DNA from: an uncultured Collinsella sp.
GTDB lineage: Bacteria; Actinomycetota; Coriobacteriia; Coriobacteriales; Coriobacteriaceae
DNA: 27,479 bases
Assembly: GCA_902470095.1 (NCBI GenBank)
Contig: CABRFG010000026.1
Span: forward strand, 1-27,479
Reading direction: 5' to 3'
Both the position numbers and the translations under genes were made by a program. Under the pieces are notes generated by a model that was not told the DNA's origin, made no database searches, and was given only the letters and a program-made list of their open reading frames with translations. Of the stretch, positions 22,701 through 27,479 are shown piece by piece. How positions within the stretch are numbered: position 1 is the stretch's first letter; every line of letters begins with the position of its first letter.

Positions 22701-23768
22701 ATGTCCGACAATATGCAGTCTACCGATGAAGTTTTGGATGACGAGGTCCTGGACGCGGTGGATACCGAGGAGCTCGAGGATGTCGAGGAGTTCGACCCGT
22801 TTGAGGGCATGAGCGACGAGGAGCTCGACGCTCTGTGCGACGAGGGCGACAGCCTTGCGGGCTTTGGCGACGTTGAGCCTGGTTTCCGCAGCGGCTTCGT
22901 GGCCCTGGTCGGACGCCCCAACGCAGGCAAATCCACATTGCTTAATGCCTGCTATGGCAAAAAGGTCGCCATCACCTCACCGGTGGCCCAGACGACCCGC
23001 CGCCGCATGCGCGCCGTCGTCAACCGTCCCGGCTACCAGCTGGTCTTTGTCGATACCCCGGGTATTCATAAGCCCAAGGACGGTCTGGGATCCGAGCTCA
23101 ACAAGAGCGCGTTGTTCGAGCTGAACGATGTCGATGTCGTCGCGTTTTTGATTGATGCCACCAAGCCGATCGGCAGGGGAGACGCTTGGGTTGCCGAGCG
23201 CGTCAGATGCGCCCGTTGCAAGAAGGTCCTGGTGCTCACCAAGGCCGATGAGGCCGATCCCGCCCAGGTTATGGAACAGCTCAAGGCCGCCCACGAGCTT
23301 ATGGAGTATGACGACGAGATCGTGACGTCGTCGGTCAAGAACTTCAACGTCGATGCCTTTATCGAGACCGTTGCGCACTTTTTGCCCGAGGGTCCGCGTT
23401 GGTTCCCCGAGGACATGGGTATCGACGCTTCCGACGAGACGCTCGTTGCCGAGTTTGTGCGTGAGAAGGTTCTGCGTCGCACCCGCGACGAGATCCCTCA
23501 CTCCGTGGGCGTCATCTGTGACGCGCTCGAGCAGACTAAGAAGGTCCTGCGCGTGCACGCCACGATTTACGTCGAGCGTGAGGGCCAAAAGGGCATCATC
23601 ATTGGAAAGGGCGGCGAGATGATCAAACATATCGGCATCGACGCCCGTCGCGACCTTGAACGCATCTTTGGCACGCAGGTCTTTTTGGAGCTGGACGTGA
23701 AGGTCAAGGCCGGCTGGCGTGACGACGAGGCCCAGATTCGCCGCTTCGGCTACAACGCCGAAGATTAG
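22701..23768 (+). CDS. era: GTPase Era with acidic N-terminal extension
   Basis: Era binds the 3' end of 16S rRNA and checks 30S assembly. The GTPase motifs are GRPNAGKST (71-79), the TT-containing effector loop, DTPGIH and TKAD in place of the usual NKxD. The C-terminal KH domain contains IIIGKGGEMIKHIG. At 355 residues it is longer than typical Era (about 300): the first 60 residues contain 25 Asp/Glu and no Lys or Arg. ATG 22701 has AAAGGGA upstream, and the extension is in frame with no better internal start near the usual Era start, so it is probably translated. It follows ybeY, a partner in 16S maturation. Confidence 0.94.
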   Translation: MSDNMQSTDEVLDDEVLDAVDTEELEDVEEFDPFEGMSDEELDALCDEGDSLAGFGDVEPGFRSGFVALVGRPNAGKSTLLNACYGKKVAITSPVAQTTRRRMRAVVNRPGYQLVFVDTPGIHKPKDGLGSELNKSALFELNDVDVVAFLIDATKPIGRGDAWVAERVRCARCKKVLVLTKADEADPAQVMEQLKAAHELMEYDDEIVTSSVKNFNVDAFIETVAHFLPEGPRWFPEDMGIDASDETLVAEFVREKVLRRTRDEIPHSVGVICDALEQTKKVLRVHATIYVEREGQKGIIIGKGGEMIKHIGIDARRDLERIFGTQVFLELDVKVKAGWRDDEAQIRRFGYNAED

Positions 23769-23783
23769 GGACACGCGGCGCGA

Positions 23784-24530
23784 ATGGCAGGTTCTCGCAC
23801 ATATCGCACGAAAGTGCTCGTCCTCGACAAGACGAAGCTCAAAGAGACCGACCTGATCCTGACGATGCTTGACGAGCGGGGTCGGCAGGTTCGTGCCGTG
23901 GCAAAGGGTGCCCGCAAACCCGGCGGGCGGTTGGCGGCGCGCTGCGAGCTGTTCTGTACCGTCGATATGCTGCTCGCACATGGACGCTCGCTCGACGTGG
24001 TTTCTCAGGCCGAGCTTATGGAAGCGCCGCTCGGCGCTGCGCCCGATTACGAGACGACTTGCGCCGCAAGCGCGATTGCCGAGGTCGCGCGCGTGTGCTC
24101 GTTCGAGGACGAGGACCCGTTTACCTTTGCCATCACGCAGCGGGCGCTCACACTTGTCGGCAGCGGGCTCGACGCGGCGCATATGGACCTGCTCGTGGCG
24201 GCATATGTCTTTAAGCTGTTGTCGCACGTTGGCTATCGACCCGATTTTTCGGTCTGCGTGCTGTGCGGAGACCCCATGCTGTCGTATTTTTCGCCCCAGG
24301 CGGGCGGCCTCATGTGCGGGTCGTGCGCGTCGAGCGTTCCAGGTGCCGAACTGGTGTCGACCGGTGAGGCCGCATGGCTGCGAGCCCTCATGTTCATGAC
24401 CTTCGATGCGCTTTTGGCCGAGCGAATCGACCCGCATACCGCAGCCTTTTTGCTGGGGCTTTCGCATGTTTGGGCTGCGACGCACACCGATCAGCGCCTC
24501 CGTGCGATGGAATTCATGTTGGGTCGGTGA
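23784..24530 (+). CDS. recO: DNA repair protein RecO
   Basis: RecO loads RecA on SSB-coated gaps together with RecR. The N-terminal OB-fold begins YRTKVLVLDKTKLKETDLILTM, continues with the GRQVRAVAKGARKP strand, and the C-terminal helical domain carries a zinc site at Cys158, Cys161, Cys178 and Cys181 (CVLCG and CGSC). The 248 residues are normal. ATG 23784 is 15 bases after era; the only ribosome binding site candidate, AGGGA at 23767-23771, is far (12 bases), so translation may be weak or coupled. era-recO adjacency is widely conserved. Confidence 0.93.
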   Translation: MAGSRTYRTKVLVLDKTKLKETDLILTMLDERGRQVRAVAKGARKPGGRLAARCELFCTVDMLLAHGRSLDVVSQAELMEAPLGAAPDYETTCAASAIAEVARVCSFEDEDPFTFAITQRALTLVGSGLDAAHMDLLVAAYVFKLLSHVGYRPDFSVCVLCGDPMLSYFSPQAGGLMCGSCASSVPGAELVSTGEAAWLRALMFMTFDALLAERIDPHTAAFLLGLSHVWAATHTDQRLRAMEFMLGR

Positions 24531-24554
24531 TGATGCGCAGGCGCGGGCTGCTTG

Positions 24555-24563
24555 TGGTAACAT
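24555..24563 (+). promoter_or_regulatory. rpsO promoter, extended -10
   Basis: TGGTAACAT joins a TGn extension to TAACAT. A start near 24570 gives a leader of about 99 bases before rpsO. The -35 region shows no match, as expected for an extended -10 promoter. It lies just after the recO stop. Confidence 0.5.
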
Positions 24564-24622
24564 ACCGACCTGTTGGTACCTCGACCTTGGTTGCTCGCTC
24601 CACCGGCGGCTTCCCAGTCCGA

Positions 24623-24648
24623 GGCGAATCGAGTCGCCCGATGGCGAC
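24623..24648 (+). promoter_or_regulatory. rpsO leader with two exclusive hairpins
   Basis: GTCGCC (24633-24638) pairs with GGCGAC (24643-24648) around the loop CGAT. The same bases 24634-24638 (TCGCC) can instead pair with GGCGA at 24623-24627. The switchable pair lies 20-45 bases before the rpsO start. S15 is known to autoregulate through varied mRNA leaders in several bacteria; that this is such a leader is an inference. Confidence 0.4.
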
Positions 24649-24668
24649 GCAAAACGAAAGGTGAAACA

Positions 24669-24947
24669 ATGACTGTTTCCAAAGAGCGCAAGGCGGAGCT
24701 GACTGCCCAGTTCGGTAACACCCCGGTCGACACCGGCAACCCCAAGGTTCAGGTCGCCATCCTGTCCGAGCGCATCAAGGAGCTGACCGAGCACATGAAG
24801 TCCCACCAGAAGGACTTCCACACCCGTCGTGGCCTGCTCATGCTCGTCGGCCGTCGTCGTCGTCTTCTCTCCTACATCAAGAAGAACGACATCGTCGAGT
24901 ACCGTGAGCTCATCAAGGCTCTGGGCATCCGCGACAACATCCAGTAG
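24669..24947 (+). CDS. rpsO: 30S ribosomal protein S15
   Basis: S15 binds the 16S rRNA central domain junction and forms an intersubunit bridge. The 92-residue basic protein has the family run NTPVDTGNPKVQVAILSERI, then LTEHMKSHQKDFHTRRGLL and GRRRRLLSYIKK. The start at ATG 24669 has AAAGGTG seven bases upstream; a longer in-frame reading from 24573 crosses the leader and is rejected. It is followed by a strong terminator and then pnp, the common rpsO-pnp order in bacteria. Its own promoter and structured leader suggest independent and possibly autogenous control. Confidence 0.96.
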   Translation: MTVSKERKAELTAQFGNTPVDTGNPKVQVAILSERIKELTEHMKSHQKDFHTRRGLLMLVGRRRRLLSYIKKNDIVEYRELIKALGIRDNIQ

Positions 24948-24962
24948 GATTTGTACATGCTA

Positions 24963-24993
24963 AGAGCGTCCTGCGCAGCGGGGCGCTCTTTTT
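24963..24993 (+). terminator. Rho-independent terminator between rpsO and pnp
   Basis: AGAGCGTCC (24963-24971) pairs with GGGCGCTCT (24981-24989), nine pairs with one G-U and a 9-base loop, followed by TTTTT. It lies 15 bases after the rpsO stop. Readthrough could still supply pnp, for which no clear separate promoter is visible. Confidence 0.9.
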
Positions 24994-24999
24994 GTGTAA

Positions 25000-25083
25000 G
25001 GGCGTGAACAATCACGCTCTGAAGCGTGGCGGGGGCAGGGGGCCCGCGTCACATGAGAAGCCCGCAGGCAAGGGGCCTGTGGG
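25000..25083 (+). promoter_or_regulatory. Structured pnp leader (three hairpins)
   Basis: Hairpin A pairs 25000-25007 with 25012-25019 (8 bp, loop ACAA). A middle GC-rich stem involves GCGGG/CCCGC at about 25028-25055. Hairpin C pairs CCCGCAGGC (25061-25069) with GCCTGTGGG (25075-25083), one G-U, and ends just before the AAAGGAG ribosome binding site. In Escherichia coli, pnp is autoregulated through RNase III cleavage of a leader hairpin; whether this leader works so is unknown. Confidence 0.45.
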
Positions 25084-25096
25084 GTAAAGGAGAACA

Positions 25097-27343
25097 ATGA
25101 CACTCGTATCCAAGACCTTTGAGCTGTACGGCAAGACCTACACCTTTGAGTCGGGCGAGCTTGCCAAGCAGGCCACCGGCGCCTGCCTGGTCAAGCAGGG
25201 CGACACCACCATGCTCGACACCGTGGTCGTCTCCAAGGAGCGCAAGAACTACGACTTCTTCCCGCTGACCGTCGACTTCAACGAGAAGATGTACGCCGCC
25301 GGCCGCATCCCGGGTGGCTACCTCAAGCGTGAGGGCCGTCCCAGCGAGAAGGCCACGCTCACCGCGCGCATGATCGACCGTCCGATTCGCCCGAGCTTCC
25401 CGGATGGCTTTCGCAACGAGGTGCACATCGTCGCTACCTCGCTTGTCGCCGACCAGGTCAACCCCTTTGACGTCATCAACGTCATGGGTGCTTCCCTGGC
25501 CATGACGCTCGGCGGCGTGCCCTTCGAGGGCCCGCTTGCCTGCGTGCGCATTGGCCGTAACGTGGAGACCGGCGAGTTTATCGTCAACCCCACCTACGAG
25601 GAGCGCGAGAACTCCGATCTGGACCTGGAGCTGGGTGGATCCGCCGACTTTATCTCGATGGTTGAGGCCGGCGCAGAGGAGATCTCCGAGGACGACATGC
25701 TCGCCGCCATGAAGTTTGGCCAGGAGGCCCTTGCTGCTTTCTGCCAGGCTCAGGACGAGTTCGTCGCCGAGTGGGAGCAGGTTAACGGCCCCATCGTCAA
25801 GAAGGAGTACCCGCTCGATCAGCCCGTCGAGGAGGTCCAGGAGCGCATCTTCGCCCACTACGACGAGATGGCAGCCGCCCTTCGCGATGCCGACAAGCTC
25901 TCCCGTATCGGTAAGGTCGAGGCTCTGAAGGAGTCCATCCGCGCCGAGTTCACCGAGGAGGAGCAGGCCGCTTGGGAGCGCGAGATCCCCGTGGCGCTCA
26001 AGAAGCTTGAGAAGAAGGCCATGCGCACCATGGTCGTCGAGACCGGCGAGCGCGTCGACGGCCGTGCCGCTGACGAGATCCGTCCCATCATGGTGAAGGA
26101 CAACTACCTGCCGCTCGTTCACGGCTCCGGCCTGTTCCAGCGCGGCCAGACCCAGGTGCTCTCCGTCCTGTCGCTCGGCATGCTCAACGAGGGCCAGCGT
26201 CTGGATACCATTGAGCCCACCGAGGGCAAGCGCTACATGCACCACTACAACTTCCCGCCGTTCTGCACCGGCGAGACCGGCCGCATGGGCAGCCCCAAGC
26301 GCCGCGAGATCGGTCACGGCAACCTGGCTGAGCGCGCTCTGCTTCCGGTGCTTCCCGACGAGAACGAGTTCCCCTACGCCATCCGCGTCGTCTCCGAGGT
26401 CATGGAGTCCAACGGCTCCTCTTCGATGGCTTCGACCTGCGGTTCCACGCTCGCCCTTATGGACGGCGGCGTGCCCATTAAGCGCCCGGTCTCCGGTATT
26501 GCCATGGGCCTGATCCAGGAGGAGGGCAAGACCGTGGTCCTGTCCGACATCCAGGGTCTCGAGGACTTCCTGGGCGACATGGACTTTAAGGTCACCGGCA
26601 CCACCGAGGGCATTACCGCCCTGCAGATGGACAACAAGGCCACCGGCCTCACCTTCGATATCCTGGCCCGCGCTCTGCAGCAGGCCAAGGAGGGTCGCGC
26701 CTTCATTCTGCAGAAGATGCTCGATGTGATCCCCGAGCCGCGCCACACCACACGCAGCACCGCTCCGCGTATCGTCTCCATCCAGGTTCCGACCGATAAG
26801 ATTCGCGACGTCATCGGTTCCGGCGGTAAGGTCATCCGCGGTATCCAGGACGAGACCGGCGCCTCGGTCGACATCCAGGAGGACGGCACCGTCTTTGTCG
26901 GCGGTACCGGCGAGTCCGTCGATCAGGCTGTCGAGCGCATCAAGCTCATCATCAAGGTTCCCGAGCCGGGCGAGGAGTACACCGGTCGCGTGGTCTCCAT
27001 CCAGCCCTTCGGCGCCTTCGTGAACCTGCTGCCCGGCAAGGACGGCCTGCTGCACATCTCCCGCGTTGCCAAGGGCCGCGTGGAGAAGGTCGAGGACGTC
27101 CTCAACGTGGGCGACGAGGTCAAGGTCGTCGTCATCGAGGTCGACGATCGCGGCAAGATCTCGCTCGATCGTCTTGACAAGCCCGAGGCCCCGGCTCGTG
27201 CCGAGGGTGCCTCTGAGTGCGACGGCGAGCACTTCCAGCGCCGTGAGCGTCCGCGTCGCGAGCGCTCCGAGCGCAGCGACCGTCCGCGCCGTCCCGGCGA
27301 CAACGGAGGCCGCAAGCCCCGCCGTCACCACGACGCCGAGTAA
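25097..27343 (+). CDS. pnp: Polyribonucleotide nucleotidyltransferase (PNPase)
   Basis: PNPase degrades RNA 3' to 5' by phosphorolysis as a trimer and takes part in the degradosome. There are two RNase PH-like domains separated by a helical domain, with FPPFCTGETGRMG and VLSDIQGLEDFLGDMDFK in the second; a KH domain from about residue 557 (DVIGSGGKVIRGI) and an S1 domain from about 628 (TGRVVSIQPFGAFVNLLPGK) follow. The 748 residues are slightly longer than average owing to a C-terminal tail rich in Arg, Glu, Ser and Asp that may bind RNA. ATG 25097 has AAAGGAG. It follows rpsO as is usual and is closed by a strong terminator. Confidence 0.97.
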   Translation: MTLVSKTFELYGKTYTFESGELAKQATGACLVKQGDTTMLDTVVVSKERKNYDFFPLTVDFNEKMYAAGRIPGGYLKREGRPSEKATLTARMIDRPIRPSFPDGFRNEVHIVATSLVADQVNPFDVINVMGASLAMTLGGVPFEGPLACVRIGRNVETGEFIVNPTYEERENSDLDLELGGSADFISMVEAGAEEISEDDMLAAMKFGQEALAAFCQAQDEFVAEWEQVNGPIVKKEYPLDQPVEEVQERIFAHYDEMAAALRDADKLSRIGKVEALKESIRAEFTEEEQAAWEREIPVALKKLEKKAMRTMVVETGERVDGRAADEIRPIMVKDNYLPLVHGSGLFQRGQTQVLSVLSLGMLNEGQRLDTIEPTEGKRYMHHYNFPPFCTGETGRMGSPKRREIGHGNLAERALLPVLPDENEFPYAIRVVSEVMESNGSSSMASTCGSTLALMDGGVPIKRPVSGIAMGLIQEEGKTVVLSDIQGLEDFLGDMDFKVTGTTEGITALQMDNKATGLTFDILARALQQAKEGRAFILQKMLDVIPEPRHTTRSTAPRIVSIQVPTDKIRDVIGSGGKVIRGIQDETGASVDIQEDGTVFVGGTGESVDQAVERIKLIIKVPEPGEEYTGRVVSIQPFGAFVNLLPGKDGLLHISRVAKGRVEKVEDVLNVGDEVKVVVIEVDDRGKISLDRLDKPEAPARAEGASECDGEHFQRRERPRRERSERSDRPRRPGDNGGRKPRRHHDAE

Positions 27344-27366
27344 CAGCTACATATAAGCAGCTCAAC

Positions 27367-27395
27367 AAGGGCGACTCCTAAGGGGTCGCCCTTTT
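27367..27395 (+). terminator. Rho-independent terminator after pnp
   Basis: AAGGGCGACTCC (27367-27378) pairs with GGGGTCGCCCTT (27382-27393), twelve pairs with one G-U and a three-base loop, and the T run extends to 27395. It starts 24 bases after the pnp stop. Confidence 0.93.
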
Positions 27396-27418
27396 GCTTG
27401 CGCCCGGGAGGGCCGCAT

Positions 27419-27466
27419 ATGAAGTTTCCTGCTCTACAGTCCTGCGCAAGACGGAAAGCACATTAA
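27419..27466 (+). CDS. Possible 15-codon leader peptide
   Basis: ATG AAG ... CAT TAA encodes MKFPALQSCARRKAH. GGGAGGG at 27406-27412 is six bases before the ATG, a better site than many real genes here have. The stop codon lies in the loop of a perfect terminator hairpin (27453-27475), so ribosomes reaching the end of the frame would cover its left arm. That layout suits a leader peptide of an attenuator for a gene beyond the window. The peptide matches no family I know, and chance cannot be excluded. Confidence 0.3.
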   Translation: MKFPALQSCARRKAH

Positions 27467-27478
27467 GTGCTTTCCTTT
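27453..27478 (+). terminator. Terminator hairpin at the window end
   Basis: GGAAAGCAC (27453-27461) pairs perfectly with GTGCTTTCC (27467-27475) around ATTAA, followed by TTT before the sequence ends. It is about 60 bases after the pnp terminator, so it may serve a separate small transcript or be an attenuator of the next gene. The T tract may continue past the window. Confidence 0.6.
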
Positions 27479-27479
27479 G

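Noticed and set aside
25049..27331. 760-codon open frame on the - strand across pnp
   Set aside because: It mirrors pnp exactly and is rich in Leu, Gly, Asp and Val without motifs.
1..27479. CRISPR arrays, tRNA genes, insertion sequences, prophage or toxin-antitoxin modules
   Set aside because: No regularly spaced repeats, cloverleaf-like segments, transposase motifs or paired small unknown genes were seen; nearly all sequence is occupied by conserved + strand genes.

Overview
The window reads as a chromosomal housekeeping segment of a GC-rich actinobacterium, most likely a member of the Coriobacteriia (Collinsella or a relative). This rests on three things: a mycobacterial-type integration host factor (mIHF) directly upstream of gmk and rpoZ, strong G/C bias at third codon positions, and a mix of Firmicute-like traits (a PyrR attenuator, comEA-comEC-holA-rpsT-lepA order). 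The genus is an inference; no rRNA is present. Every confident gene is on the + strand. I see no tRNA, rRNA, CRISPR array, insertion sequence, phage gene or integrase.

Layout: (1) 1-5597, a pyrimidine operon pyrR-pyrB-pyrC-pyrK-pyrD-pyrF behind an attenuator leader with three mutually exclusive hairpins. (2) 5837-8247, mihF-gmk-rpoZ-thiI, almost without gaps, ending in a strong terminator. (3) 8461-11463, the DNA-uptake pair comEA-comEC; comEC is split by a one-base frame change near 10581-10590. (4) 11542-12943, holA and rpsT, each with its own candidate promoter. (5) 13040-17134, lepA-dusB-hemW, in which lepA may be leaderless. (6) 17193-18296, an unusual J-domain protein with a DnaJ-type zinc finger and a hydrophobic membrane C-terminus. 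(7) 18378-24530, canonical dnaJ followed by mtaB-phoH-ybeY-dgkA-era-recO. (8) 24669-27343, rpsO and pnp, each behind a structured leader. (9) The last 85 bases hold the pnp terminator, a 15-codon mini-ORF with a good ribosome binding site, and a second terminator whose loop contains that ORF's stop.

Functionally, the pyr genes cover UMP synthesis from carbamoyl phosphate except the OPRTase step (no pyrE) and carbamoyl phosphate synthesis (no carAB). The remainder serves nucleotide balance, transcription, tRNA modification (thiI, dusB, mtaB), ribosome assembly and RNA decay (ybeY, era, rpsO, rpsT, lepA, pnp), protein folding and DNA uptake or repair. The most unusual items are the membrane-anchored DnaJ paralogue beside dnaJ, the broken comEC, the 60-residue acidic extension of Era, the possible leaderless lepA, and the terminal mini-ORF/terminator unit. 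I did not find a clearly new multi-gene system; the membrane J-protein is the best candidate for undescribed biology.
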